The notes beneath the pieces are model-generated. The model was not told where the DNA came from. It ran no database searches and was given only the letters and a program-made list of their open reading frames with translations. From positions 13,334,952 to 13,398,951 of the forward strand of contig CM076653.1 in NCBI GenBank assembly GCA_038496675.1: DNA of 64,000 nucleotides. Reading direction: 5' to 3'. Source of the stretch: Rachycentron canadum (Eukaryota > Chordata > Actinopteri > Carangiformes > Rachycentridae). Positions 35,312 through 48,850 of the stretch are shown piece after piece; the first letter of the stretch is position 1; every line of letters starts with the position of its first letter. The translations under genes and the position numbers were made by a program.

Positions 35312-37468
35312 GTCTTTCACTCACTTTTTGTAGCACTCGCAGCATCTTTCTTGAAGTCAGTGTGTACATCAAAATCACTTTTAATTTGCCATCCATCAAA
35401 AATCCAAATCCAAGCTTTCACAGATCCCCTTCAGAAACATTTTAAGAAATTTAGATAGCTATTTTGCTTTGAAAAATAATTTTGGTCTGATATGGTTTAA
35501 AAAAAGTTCTAGTAGAGTATAGATAGAGTATCTCATCCAAGGTCCACAAAATTAGACCTGTATTATTCATACATTATTATACACAGTGAAGCAAACATTC
35601 AAGAAATATATTTTTGAGTAGAGAAGTGCTTTAAAAATCAACTGAGAACACAGGGAGACTATAGGCACATGGCATGCTGAGACAGCTGAGGTCATTCACA
35701 AGACATTAGCAGACCCTTCCCTGTTATTTCATCCCTTTCTCTCCTCACCACTCCACAGTGTGAGCTCTCATTAGACTGAGTCCATATCTCTAACTGAACA
35801 ATGACTTCATGTCTCTGCAGTTAATTATCTGTCTGATCCATACCATAGAGAAGAATGAATGAACTCCACCGCTCTGTTCCATACATAGGCTGCACTAATG
35901 TTCTTTCCATATAGGCAGGCACAGGCAGAGTCATGAGACAGCGCTATTAGACCAATGTAATGAGTTTACATATGAGTAATGGCCGCACACTTACTCACAC
36001 AGAGAGCTCTTTGCACGTTGTTTCTAAATCAGTTCCTCTCCTGATCCCAGTAAAGCAAATCTTGCGACTAATTTTGCAGGTTGGGGAACAATTTTGAGCA
36101 AACAGCTTCTGCATGAAAATTGGTGTGTACCACATATGTAATCTATGCCTGCCATCCATACAAAAAATGTGGTGCAGTCATGTATGCCACCACTGTATGG
36201 TATATAAATTCAATGAGGCTCTCACTTTCAGTGAGATCTCCAGTGTCTGATCTAATACTTGTACACTATATTGGCTTGAAATGCAGTAATGGCCCCAGCT
36301 GTGATGCAGTGTATGTGCTAGTCCTGCATCAGTGCTTTTAAACACCTCAGCCATCATTCTCCAGCACTGGTATTTATTTAAATGGATTTGGCCTGCTTAG
36401 GCTGTAAAGAGAGAGGGCATAAAACACTGAGGGCTAGTGAATTACCAGCAATAAAGCTGCGAGCCAAGCCTGTTGACGGAGCTAAGCTGAGTTGGGCCAA
36501 ACTAGGCCATGCAGGACTACCAAATCCCTGAGCTTGCCTCTAACAACAGCCTGAATTCTTGCTAATTGTCTCTCCTTGTCATCCCTGTTTACTCAAGCCT
36601 CACCACTCTCTCTGCCATAATGGATTCAGGGGCTTGACAAGCCACGTTTGATTGATTTCTCTCCCTGACCACTCAGTGGAAGGACTCCAGGCTGCGTGCC
36701 AGCTGTACAGTGGGTTGTCCCTTGTGTGTGTGTATGTGTCTGTCTCCGGTAGCACATGCATTCTGATGTGTGTGTGCAGATGAAGCCACTATAGCATAAC
36801 CGCCATGCTATAATTCTACAGTAGGATACTGCGGTGTACAGCGCTCTGCCTGCAGGGTGTCATTAACATTTAGAAACAGCCCCGGCATCAGTCACACTGC
36901 CTCTGCTTAGGTGTGTTTAACCTTTCTATATGGAGGGATACAGCAGGCAGAACAGAGGGGATTTAACAAAGAAATAGACCTGCTAGAATGGAGAGAAGTA
37001 TTAAAATGTAAAATGAAGTTTAACAGAGGGCACTACAAAGCGGCAGCATATTTCCATATATATGTTTTGGATGTGTGCGATAATGAAAGTCAAAGCAAAG
37101 TCATAAATGTCTGAATTATGTCCTGAAAAACTGGAAAAGTTAGACTTATTAGATGTGAATTTCTTTTCTGTTCTATAGAGTTTGACTCTGTGCTGTTTCC
37201 GGTTTTATGTGTGTCAGGCTTCAGCAGTTCTCTTGATGGATATGCAGGATTGTCATTGCCAGATCTCCTCAGTTAAGATGATAGATCCAAGCTCACGAGG
37301 AGGTCGCTTAAAGTTCACGGCTCCCGGAGTTAAAACTTGCATTTTGCTTTCATGCAAGTCAGACAATCTGCTGATGACAACGAAGACGACTCCTCTGATG
37401 TTTACTCAAGTCTCAGTGAAGGGAAAGCATCCAGTTGGTGCACTGGGCTTAAATCAGTGTCTCTCTAG

Positions 37469-37470
<2 letters not shown>
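35312..37470. other. Gene-free unique sequence, enhancer-like at 36340-36720
   Basis: Complex, non-repetitive DNA. It includes a PBX/HOX-type TGATTGAT at 36649-36656, GCTAATTGTC near 36560 and TATTTATTTAAAT near 36370. No coding frame. Conservation cannot be tested here. Confidence 0.4.
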
Positions 37471-37529
<59 letters not shown>

Positions 37530-37579
37530 TGAGCGAATGAGTGAGTGAGCGAGAACGAGAGAGAGAGAGAGAGAGAGAG
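37471..37579. repeat. (GT)n followed by (GA)n microsatellite
   Basis: GT run to 37527, then gagtgagcgaatgagtgagtgag, then GA run 37556-37579. Confidence 0.95.
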
Positions 37580-40110
37580 GCAGATATTCTCATTATCGCT
37601 GAATAACTAAGCAGGCCCTGGCCTGCCAATTATGGAGTGTGATTGTCAAAGTTGTTAACATGTCTATACGCAGATGTTGTGGCAAATCACTTATATTGAT
37701 ATGGAGTAAATCTACATGAGTATTTTATTCGGCTTCCATGTAACATTTAGCTTTACGTTCAACCTTTAAAAACATCCACATAATTAGATCCCTTATTGCA
37801 CATTTTCATGGAAATCTGGACACTGTTTATGCCAAATATGCACAACATAGTTGTTGTGAGTAAATGCCTCAGAATGTCATAAAATGACAGTTTGTGTGGC
37901 TCAGAACTAAGAAGCACCACAAATAGAACAAAATATGCTATGTGTGATCTAAACCCAGTAATCTAATGGTAAATGATGAAACAGCGTTAAATAAAAGGAG
38001 AGTATTAGCCATAGCTGTCAGCTTACTTTGATTGATAGACCGCACCAGTTGTGGTAGACAGGGTGAAGTATTGAGTGTTTGAAGCTGTGCACACGCATGT
38101 GTGTATGAGTGTGTATGTAATGGCAGGCAGACGTGTATTACAACTATTATCAGAGAGGTAAATCACTTCATGAGGCAAGCTTACGTTGTGATGAATGTAA
38201 TGCAGCCCATACTGTTCACTTTGTGGAATACAGAAGGTATGTATATAAAACTGTAATTAGCAGCTAATCCTTCCATGTGTCTAATGGTATAAATGGATAT
38301 ACCGCAGACTGTGGTAGAGAGTGATTTCTCTGTGGTGATTTCTTCGTTATGAATAGATCCTATAAGACCTGGTTCAGAACAGGCTTAGAGTAAAACCCAT
38401 TAGAAAATACCTTTACCCTTAAGCTGCATCCTTTAATTTAGAGCGCATTCATAAGAATAAGACTATTAAATGATATGACACAATTATAAATGTGATGGTG
38501 TTTAGTGAGGCTGTACTGTGAGTAAAAAAACACTGTGAAGTCTGAAATGTGAAGTTAATATTAGTAGCGTTGAGTTAACTTAATGTTAAAGAGCTATCTA
38601 GATTATTACTGTCTTCTGACTTTGATCAAAATGGTTCCTTCCTGTTTTTCAGTGACAGCCCTTTCATATTTAACTTGTTTGCTTGTTTGCTCTTTTTCTT
38701 AGAGTTAGACACCACTCTTGCATCTGTGCAGTATATAGCACTACAGCCAGGCCAATTATGAAGGCTGGTTTAGCTTAACTAAGCGTAACTAGCCTGAAAT
38801 GGCTAGCCCTGAACAAAGTTATAAAAATCCACTTAATGGCCCCTTTAATGCTCATTAATAATTGTATCTTGTTTAATTTGTACAACCACATAAGTATAAA
38901 ATCAACTTTGTTGATTTTGAAGGTTACATTAACATAGCTAATTATAAACAGCTTATCCAGCATCTCTGTGCAGTGGCTCTACTGCTGACAATCTTACAGT
39001 GACAATAAGACTAATTGTTGGGTGTAAATCTAAATTTTGCGCTGAGCTAAGAAATCCCTTGCTTTCTCTGCTTTCAGTCTTTTTTGTAAATCATCCTGTG
39101 GCTCTGGCTCTATACTTAACACAAGATGTAATTCCTTTGAATTAATTCGAATGCAGCCCATAGTAAAACGCAACCCCTTGACTGTACTATTTCCCTCCAG
39201 TTTTAGCTCAGTTTACTGAGGGATGAATAGGGAATGCTATAGGTCAATCTAATGATCTGCTGCACTTGTAGACCTTAATGTCTGAATCAGAAACAGGTCA
39301 ATGCAGTTGAAACGTTTGAACAAAAATGCTGAATAAAAAATGACAGTCCTAGTTTCCACTGAGAACCACAGCTTCAACAAATGCGATATGGGTTTGATAG
39401 GAGACAAGATGTAATGGATATGAGACGTTTGAGTTGTCATTTAAAATCATCTTGCAAGCCAGACTGAGTGTACTGGATTGTGAGAAACAGGTCAGGCTGT
39501 GGTCTGTGTCAGAGACATGATTTCTCTGAGACAGAGAATCCTTTCTGTAGAATATAAAATAGGACGTGATAACAATCAGCCTAAACGTATGCTTTCCCTG
39601 ACCATAAAAGGTCACATCTTGTATTATGAACATGGTTACTAATGATTAAGGAACAACCTGAAAGTTGAAAAGTGGCTTATAAGTGGTTCACAAATGATTC
39701 AGAAAGCAGAACTAAGAAGTATTAATGAGTTACCAGAGATCAGCCTGGGAGATACTACTGAACTACTGAATCCTGAGGTAATAATAAGTTAGTTAATAGT
39801 GAATTGATATACTGAACTCTGAACCCACTGCTGAGCAGCACAAAACTCTCACTTAAATAGTTTTTGTTTACTATTACCTCAACATTTTTTGTGCCCCAAA
39901 TTACACCACACAAAGCAGTCACTGAGTATTCCCCATGGTATTACCTCAACCATTATCTTACTATTACCTGCCATTTCTGTGCACCATAAAGTGAAGTGAG
40001 ACATCGTACGGAGCTGAATTAGTGATGTGTTTGTAGCAAATTGCATGTGGTGTGTTTGTAGCAAGGATATTGTGCTGATTGCTAATGCATAACAAATTAG
40101 CATGGATATG
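37580..40110. other. Intergenic, AT-rich, no gene recognised
   Basis: Unique sequence with many stops in all frames; no repeat family recognised. Confidence 0.5.
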
Positions 40111-40114
40111 ATAA

Positions 40115-40186
40115 TGAATGTATATGTGGCTTAAATATTTTTATATCAAATGTCTGTTTGGAAAACTTGGTGTTTTAAAGAAATGT

Positions 40187-40281
<95 letters not shown>

Positions 40282-40397
40282 TAATGAGATAGATATAATG
40301 ATGCAGCAAAGAGGGACAACTGCAGCATCAAGGCTGATATATTCAGACTGAGTAAATGAATCTACCACACACGTCAATACACAAGAATAAAGCATGA
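40115..40397 (+). repeat. Dispersed repeat family, copy A, holding a (GATA)n array
   Basis: Shares with 58051-58220 the blocks aatgtatatgtgg, aatgtctgtttggaaa, ataatgatg, gacaactgcagcat-like and gtcaatacac(a/g)agaataaa in the same order. About 95 bp of GATA repeat lies in the middle of this copy and is absent from the other. Element class unknown. Confidence 0.6.
40186..40282. repeat. (GATA)n microsatellite
   Basis: Pure taga units over about 95 bp, with decayed units (ataatgagatagat) to the right. Confidence 0.95.
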
Positions 40398-41922
40398 TCA
40401 GTATGCGTCGTCCATCTGCGCACAATGAAGCAAAGCATGACACGAGCCCTGGCGCTTGAGGTAAGTATTTCTTAGAAGATTAGTCTTTTCCAAATTTCTT
40501 AACAGCTGAACCATGTTCAGATTTGCACGATACACGACCAGTGGGTTTCAAACCATCAGCCAGGATCCTTGATAATCTCTTACTGTCTGGCCTGGTCCAG
40601 TTCCCACAGTGGCTGCAGAGGAAAAAAGAGCAGAGGTGGGAAAACCTCCACTTCAAAAACAAAGCAAAGGATGAGAACAAGGACACTTGCACTGTTATGC
40701 TTGGACAGAAAAAAAGGAAGAGCAAACACCTGGAGCACGAGCCCGTCCAAATGGAGCTGGAGAGGAAACAGAGGAACTTTTGGGTCTGACAGGAAGAGGA
40801 GGACGATGAAGGCAGAATGAGACACTCGCCTCTGCAGTCGCTCACAGTGGATCTCACGGTTGTTTTACTGCCAGCGCTGCCACTTCAAAACATGAGTTTT
40901 GTATGATGTGGTTAAAAATAATAATCCCTCTCTGTGCTGTGTGAACAATCAAAATAAAGGATATTTTCCCTCATAAATGGCCCTCTCTTTTTATTGATTC
41001 TCCCGCGCTGACATTTGAGATGACTGCAGCAAAGAAAGATGAAGATCAACAAACTTGAAGGTGTACTCAAGGCCACCAGAGGACCACAACTCTACCGCTT
41101 TAAATGGATATTTCCCATGTGGATTGCTTGTCTTTTATGACTTAGTTTCAACTGCACAAAAACAGCTCTCAGCGTGTCGCAGGGTTTTAAAAAAGAAAAA
41201 GAAACAGAAAAAGGAAAAAAGTGCATTTTATTCACACACCAAGAGGATACTGAACACAGGAGTCAAAGCCCAGCCCGAGATTGTTCGTGATGTGTACAAA
41301 GACAAGAAGAAGAGCAAAGTATAAAGACAATGAGATGCACACGGCAGTTTGAAGAGCCAAACCAAGACAGGCGGTCCCGAGGGGTTTGATTACAAATTCT
41401 GCAAGAGCTCTTCGCCATCACAAACAAACAAGGATCGGTTCAAAGAGGGAGTCTCATTCAAAGCAAAAACAAGACATCAACTTTCATCTTCAGGCGCCTT
41501 CATCAGCTTTTGATGAACAAGAAGGTAAATGCTTTGGTTCTAATGCTACAAAACTTCTCTGTTCCAAAATCACTTTTTTTTTTTTTTTTTGCTTTGACAT
41601 AAGCGATAAATTGTGCTAATTGAGGACGGTGAAAAAACTCCACACTCAAACTTGTTATTTGTTCAAAAAAAAAAAAAAATTACATCTGTGGCAATTGTAG
41701 CAGTTCTGTGTGATGAATCAAAATGTGATGTCTCTGAATCTGCAGCTTTATTTCTGTGACAGGATGCAACGAAACACACACAACACATTGTGTTTAAATC
41801 CATATGTGCGACTAATAAGTGCAATCAAGTATGGGTATCTCTGCATCTCTGCAGAATTTGTGGGAATGTGATAAAGCTACATGAGGATGAGATGTTGGAT
41901 TGCAACTCTCATCACACCCATG
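40398..41922. other. Intergenic; Lys-rich frames from A-rich DNA, no gene accepted
   Basis: A-rich plus strand produces Lys/Arg-rich frames (40523-40789, 41055-41324) without domains. T and A homopolymers at about 41575-41590 and 41667-41679. Confidence 0.45.
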
Positions 41923-41927
41923 AGTGT

Positions 41928-41978
<51 letters not shown>

Positions 41979-41988
41979 TGTGTGTGTG
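41923..41988. repeat. (TG)n microsatellite
   Basis: TG dinucleotides with two interruptions. Confidence 0.95.
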
Positions 41989-42133
41989 AGTGACCTTAGC
42001 ACCACGACAACTCTGATTATTCCTGGATGTGGAGTAAATGAGAATAATTTCCTCTTTGATGAGCTTTTGCTTAAGTCTGTCAGGCGTCTGTCTTCACGCT
42101 TCTGCAAGATAGAAGGATGACATAATTTTTGGG

Positions 42134-42216
42134 CACACACACATGCACGCACACTCACACATACAAAAAAACACACACACACACACTCACACACACTTAC
42201 ACACGCTCACACACGT
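42134..42216. repeat. Imperfect (AC)n microsatellite
   Basis: acacac units interrupted by atgcacgc, caaaaaa and cttac. Confidence 0.9.
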
Positions 42217-45200
42217 GCCAAAAGGTAAATGCATTGGGATTTTTTCTGATACATTCAGGTCAAACGGTCTTGATGTATTCACTGCCTGCCTGTGGCTCAG
42301 TGTTTTGAATTACTTGTATGGTAATTTTGGAGAAACTATACATTTAAAAGAGCCCATTTCTATGGCTGTGAAGAGATACGGGCGGTTTAGGTCAGAGTGG
42401 CTCGTGCACCCATTTTCTCCATCAAACACCCACCGAGTGAGCCATTCAAATCTATACAGTCTCGCCCGCTTTCTCTATTCAGCGCTCATTTAGCGATAGA
42501 AAGATGGGGAGGAGATGAAGGGAAAAGCGAGCCGTCACATACTCAAATGATGTGGGCCGGCAAAATCCAAAATAGATCATTTGAAAGAATATCACAGCTG
42601 CAACTTAAATCTGGAGCCTAGCCAGCAGCCAAAAGACTTGAATTTCACTCTTAATCTGTTACTCACTCTCTTTCTCCCTCCTACCAACACATTTTTTTCT
42701 TTCCTCTCCAATCTCACTCACTCTCCCACCTCATCATCTAATCCAGCCTGAGGGTAGAGGAGTGTGTGTGTGTGTGTGTGTGAAAGATGAGCCGGTCTTA
42801 GCCTCGCTCTAACCCCTAACTCCCAACACAGACACACACGTACACACACTCAAACGTGCACACATATAAAAATACAGGTTTGTGAGCAGATGTGCACTTA
42901 GAGTATTGTGCACAGACAGCCACCTACACAGAAACCACCCTCCTGATTCACATATGGACGTGTTGATACGTATACATAAAACACACACACACACACACAT
43001 TTTGGCAGGGCTTGCTAGGTGAGGGCATGCCTCACCTGTGATTAGAAGGGCAGGGGTTATGATCTAGGTGCCAAGGTATGACGCTGCACGTATAATAGAT
43101 AGAACAATGAATCTTTGGAGAAAATGGTAATCCAAACACAGATGAAATATTCATGCCGCACGGCCATGTGGTTGACCTCTTTCTGCTCTTTAACCAGATA
43201 AGATCCATGCTGGGTTAAAGCAGAGGTAAATGAGACAGAGAGAGGAGGGGAGAGAGTGCAGAGAGCAGAGGAAGAAGGAGAAGTAATGTAGTGAAGCATG
43301 AAATCATGGCTGGCCTGTGTAATTTAGCTCTGGGATGGAGTTCACTGGCTAGAATTTCATTCCCCTTAGGCCTGCTTTTAACACACATCCACACAAAGTG
43401 CAGGGTAGTGTACATACATTACAAAAGCTATATACAGTATATTGGAAATAATTCACATGTTGTTTTCCACTGATCTTCTCAAGGCCTGTTCAAACTAGAC
43501 GTCTTCTCTTTGGGAAACATTGCTCACACATTTATTTACGCTTCTTATTGGTTATTGTTGCACTCAAACAAAGCGAAGGCGCCGTTTTCCCTCTCCTCTG
43601 CCTGTCATAGTCTGACAGACAGGCCTATTGTCGGTGTCCTTGTGTTCACCGAGAAGAAGGCCACCTGCCTATACTTGCCTCTGCTACAGCTGACAGTTGC
43701 GTCTCCGTCCACCGTTTTCGCGAGCAAACCGAAGAGAAAAACAAGAGATAGGTGTTTAGACATTTTTACAGGACTCGATGGATGTCTAGTAAAAGGAGCT
43801 TGAGTTGGCCGAGCGGAAAGCGCAGGAGGGATGCAGGTTTCAAGGTAGATGAGTTCCACCAGAGAGAGACGGCTGGTAAACCCTCATATCAGGCAGGGTC
43901 AGGAGGTTTGGTACATGTGCATGCGAGTGTGTGTGTGTGTGTGCGTGTGTTTGTGGGTTGTATCTCGGCATATTCAGAAGGAAGAGGGTGTGATGCAGAG
44001 GGTCGGCTCCCATCCATAACATTTAACATTTAAGTGAACTGCAGAGATCTGAAGGTGGCTGATAAGCATGACAGCATGGCAGCAAAATATTACTGTACTG
44101 CTGAGGACACACACACACACATACGTAGGCAGACACAATCACACGCACACGGCATCTATAAAACACCCTATTAGGCCTCATCCCATCATATCTGAGCCCA
44201 CCTCATCACTGACCTCACACTATAAAACTTTAACACACCTTGGTGTGCGTGAACACACTCCACAGTGTCATTACAGCAGCTCTAATAGGGTTGTGTGTGT
44301 TGTTGGCTCCTCTGGGTTTATTTGCTATGTGTTTCCTCTGCAGATGGAGGCTTTACAAGCCCAGGAGCCTGTTATTGGCCTCCTGTCACTGTCCCAGTGA
44401 GCTGTGTTAAATCTATAACCAGCTGACAGCTGAGCAGATATTGGAGGACTCTCCAGGAACAATGGCACAGCGAGCGAAACACTGTTGCTATCACTCGGAA
44501 AAAAGACAGGGCTTTACAAGCTACTCAGCGCACAATGCTGATGATGATTATTATCACGAGCCGGTTTGCTGCTGCGCTGCACTGATAGATACCAGGTGTG
44601 TGTGTCTCTCTGTGTGTGTTTCCTTGCAAATGTGCAACCAATCCATCTGTTTGCTTGTCCAGAAAGCTACTACACTGGTAACAATAATGTGACCTGACTA
44701 ATATCATGCTCATGTAGATACTTCTCACCCTCCACTTCAGCCTCTGCGTTACAGTTAAAATATGCATGTACGCAGCCACTGATTCACAATGTTTCCTGCA
44801 ACACACAATGAGCACAGATGCTTCAGTGGCTGGGGCCATGCACATTACAGAGGATAATTGCCTATGCATATTTCCTCATGTGTGCTCCCTGCTCTCACTG
44901 ACTACCAGTGGATTGGATTCGAGCGCCAGTTGCAGAACCATTAATAGAAATTAAGTGCCAGCGAGAGCTACTGGAGAGAGACCAGTGGAGCTGGAATGGA
45001 GTTTATGTGAAAGATAAATACATTTCTACAGAAGAGTGCCTCCGTTTATTGGTTGGGAAATGCACTGTGATATGATAGAGGGGCAACAAATGAGTATGGA
45101 ATGGGACGATATGGCTGAGAGAGAAAAGAATGTTGTGGAATTAGAGGCCTGACTTGAATAGGAAATGCAGCCAATAAAGTTGGGTTGCTAAAGCTTTGGT

Positions 45201-46106
45201 TTTGCATATGTGATCAGAGCAGTGAGTTCAGAAACATCAGAGATCAAACTGATATCTGAAAGCCTCATGTTACCATCAATACTGTAATTTGCCAACAAGA
45301 AGCTGTAGAATGAATCAAGCTCCGCTACCATGCAGTCACTCCGGGTTGCTCTCTCTGTCCCGTGAATGCAGAGTTATTAGCCATCATCCCTTGAGTGTCT
45401 CTCCCTCTTGGCTGGCTGGTGTCAGACAGATTACATACTCATCACACATACACATCCAAGTGCACATGCATGTGCACACATTCGCTTGAGCTAATGAAAA
45501 TTCAGCCTCATCCTGGGATGTCTAATGGGCCTAATAACTGAGAGTCACTGGGGGCCTCGCGCGTGTCAGGCAGATTACAGGAAGCCTGTGGACTAGATGG
45601 ACAGGTCCTTGGCAGCGGCACACCCACACTGACACATGCAAACACACAAAACACTCGTCCTCCAGTGGAGCCTGCTTCAAGAGGTGCAACCACCTCCCTG
45701 ACCACTAGGAGGCAAGGGTGAGCTTTGCCAAACAGAGACAAAAAGTCACTGAAGCTCCTCATAACAAGCTGAAATGTGGGATCTTCAATTACACACATGA
45801 CTTATCCCATTGCCTTGTTGTTCTACTGAGCAACAGATCATGTTATGCATACTTACTGTATATTAGCCCTTATTGTCAGCACATTGCTCTAATAAAGATT
45901 CATTATTGAGCTGTTAATGTGAACTCCTGATTATGTTCCTTCCTTCAAAGGGATTACTAAACAGGGTCTATACTAGGCCCAGGAGCTAAAGGGGTCAGAG
46001 GGTTCCTGGGCCTGAGCTGCTGTTTGAAGTGACTATTAACAATCCCTGTTAGAGTCACAAAGCTCAATTAAAGTTAGCTCAAAGAAAGGGTGTCCTGCCT
46101 ATACCC
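42217..46106. other. Gene-free region with several short CA/TG repeats
   Basis: Short TG or AC runs near 42763-42781, 42981-43000, 43927-43950 and 44108-44120. Unique stretches 44880-45010 and 45480-45800 look complex but show no coding frame. Confidence 0.45.
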
Positions 46107-46107
46107 C

Positions 46108-46130
46108 TTTTTTTTTTTTTTTTTTTTTTT
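46108..46130. repeat. 23-base T homopolymer
   Basis: Pure T run in unique sequence. Confidence 0.95.
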
Positions 46131-46439
46131 GCTACTGAACCCGATCAGTGATTTAATAAAGCGTCAAGAGCAGCTCTGCTTTAAGAACGCAGAACTTTCA
46201 TGTCAGGCTTTCTTTGATGCTACCCTGTGATATTACATATAGTTTGCTTTAGTGCTTAGCATATTATCGGTGCTGATAGGGTATGATAGTGTGGATCTGC
46301 TGTAGCGGGAAGCTTTGGACAGGAGTCAAGCGGGCTCTCTTGGTCTCCAGTGTGGACTAAATAATGAAGTGCAGCTGCAATTCTTCAAACATCATCAGCA
46401 GCACCTGAGAGTCCAGCTCCACCTGCAGAATGTCATTGA

Positions 46440-46840
46440 CGAACGCAAAAGGACTGCAGATGCAAAATGACTACAAAGAGACACAAAATGATTTCAAATT
46501 GATTCAAGATGACCTGCAAAAGACCTACAAAGAGAAGTAAAACTACTACAGAGACACAAGCTAGATAAAAAGACACAAAAACAACTACAAAGATTAACAA
46601 GCTGAAGTACAAAGGCTGATGTACCAAAATACATAGATGCAAAACTACTACAGAGAGACACAAGATAGATAAAAAGACACAAAAAACAACTATAAAATGA
46701 CTACAAAGAATTGCAGATGACTACAAATATATAACAACTACATAGACACGGTACTACAAAGAGATGCAAAATGACCACAAACAGATGAAAAACAACAACA
46801 AAGAGACAAAATGACTACAAAGACAGGTACAATATGGCTG
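46440..46840. repeat. Degenerate minisatellite, about 20-24-bp unit
   Basis: Variants of gacacaaaatgactacaaagagat repeat across about 400 bp, with strong strand asymmetry (very T-poor plus strand). This is a type common in fish genomes; the frames it produces on the minus strand are artefacts. Confidence 0.75.
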
Positions 46841-48590
46841 TAAAGTTGTTTTGCATCTCTTTCCACCTGTGTGTTTTACTCCTGTAGAACAGGTGGGGGG
46901 CCTCTTAGATGTTGCACAGTGACCCACTGTCTTATAATCTGCCCGTGCTAAAAAGCAAAAGAAAATGGCATTAAACAAAAGTGTGCCCAGTGTCAAACGC
47001 AGATGCTGCAGCTCGTTTGATCAAACAGTCTGAGCCACAGGGGACTGAATTACGATTGCCATTCCAGGGGCTTTGAGCTCACAGGCTGATCCCATGTCAA
47101 GAGGAAGCCATGGGAGACTTTCACGTGTCGGCTTAGATGGGGAGAATAGAGAGAGGCTACCAGGTCTGTGTCTGAACTCTACCTGAACTCCAAATAACTT
47201 TCCCTGTAGTCATTTAAAGTCATCGAGGGACTGAGAAGACGTGAGAGGGAGGGGGTTAGGGGGCTGAGATAGGGAGACAACTGAGAGAATAGATGAGGGA
47301 AGAGTGGAGAAGAAGTGACAAGGTGAATGAATGTGCATCATTCCAAAAGGACTGAGGGACATAGGTTAGGACGGGCAGAGGACGAGAAAGAGGTATGGAG
47401 ACAGAGAGAGGGAGAGAGAGAGAGAGAGAGAGATGCCAAGGGAGGAGGAAGCAGACAAGTCTTCCATGAAATACTCCTCAGGCTCTCTTTCTAGCTCTGC
47501 TAACCCTCTGTAATTCAAGACTTTGGCATTAAAGTGCAACTTAACAAGTCTCCTCTTTTCAACCGCAAGCTGCATTACTCTATTGATCTCTGCTATCTAA
47601 CTCATGGATTTCTACATGCGCTCATATGATTTCCCACTTGCACTATTATTATTAATATGTATCGATTTAGGCCAACTCAATATGAATAATTGAACCGTAC
47701 TAAATGACTTCACCTGTGACCCTTAAGTATCAGTCTTAAGAAGAAAGTAAAGTAGGAGAGAATTGTGGAAGAGAAAGCAAAGAAGTGAAAAATTATGAGT
47801 TAGGACTGAAAGGTTATCAAAGTCAAATACCTGGACAGGTGGGGAAAGTGGTTGTTGGTGGCAAATAGATCATACTATCAACATAATTGGCAGAGAGGGA
47901 TTAAAAAAGGAATAAAGTAAAGTTGGCTGTCATTGCTATCAGTTATTACAACACCGGACTCACAAAAGTAATAATTGAGATCTGAAACAGAGTGGTATTA
48001 GTAAGTGTAGAGTTCCTGGAAATTAAATTCACAATCAACAATTCTGCACCTCAACATTTATTCTGCTTCAAGCTGAGCTTCAGTACAATGAAATGTGGTG
48101 TCTCTGTAGCAAGTTGGTGTGTAACGGCGTGATGCGACGGGGTTTTCAGAGCAGTGTTGCTCCCAGTTCCAGACCTGAAACCAAGTTTCACCATGATCTT
48201 TCCCTAACCTCAAACAAGTATTTTAGTTGCCTTACCCTGATGTTATCTTAGCTAACGTTTAATTGCCACAACAATGTTTTCCTAACCTTAATCAGAGCAT
48301 AGTTCCCATGTTCTCATCTTTTAGAAAGCAAGAATTTAAAAATCTTTGACATGAAACAAATTTGGAGAATTGTCCAATGTCAACATTCGTGCACTCCCAC
48401 GGAAAGTGATGTAGGTCAAATTTGAACCAGATCACTGTAAATGAGGCCGACTGTTTACAATGGATAGGCTTTGTGGTTATTTTTATGGTTTCTCTTCCAA
48501 ATAAGTTTTCCTTACTAACTCGTCTTTGGTAATGCTGATGATTTCCCAGTTCTCAGCAACTGACCTGGTGAATACACACCAAAGATATGA
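46841..48590. other. Intergenic, no gene recognised
   Basis: Includes a (GA)n run at 47399-47432 within purine-rich sequence 47220-47460. Otherwise unique AT-rich DNA. Confidence 0.5.
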
Positions 48591-48594
48591 AAGC

Positions 48595-48850
48595 ATGAAT
48601 CCAAGTGTTTATGCCAGAACTAATGAAATACCCTCAGGGTGGTCTTGAGATATCACACTGAAGAGACCAAAACTGTGTTTTGTGTAAGTTATGGTGAAGT
48701 CACAGTGACTTTGACCTTTGAGCACTAGATTCTAACCAGTTCATCTTTGAGTCCTAATGAATTTTTGTTCCAAATTTGAAGAAATCCCCTCAAGGTGTAA
48801 TTGAGATATCACATTCACAAGAATGAAAGAAAAAAAGTTGACCATACTAA
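48595..48850 (+). repeat. Decayed copy of the ~154-bp nuclear-receptor-site repeat
   Basis: Matches the array at 57640-57990 through gaaat.ccctca.gg..(g/t)cttgagatatcac, the aaactg..tttgtg block, gaagtcacagtgactttgacctttga and the cagttcatctttgagtcc block. The receptor half-sites are mutated here. Slightly more than one monomer is present. Confidence 0.7.

Noticed and set aside
40480..40857. Overlapping Lys/Arg-rich (plus) and Ser/Phe-rich (minus) frames, with a consensus-like donor gaggtaagta at about 40458
   Set aside because: Complementary frames from purine-rich DNA, with no domain; a lone donor motif is weak evidence.
46433..46996. Hydrophobic minus-strand frames resembling membrane proteins
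   Set aside because: Produced by the T-rich strand of the gactacaaagagacac minisatellite.
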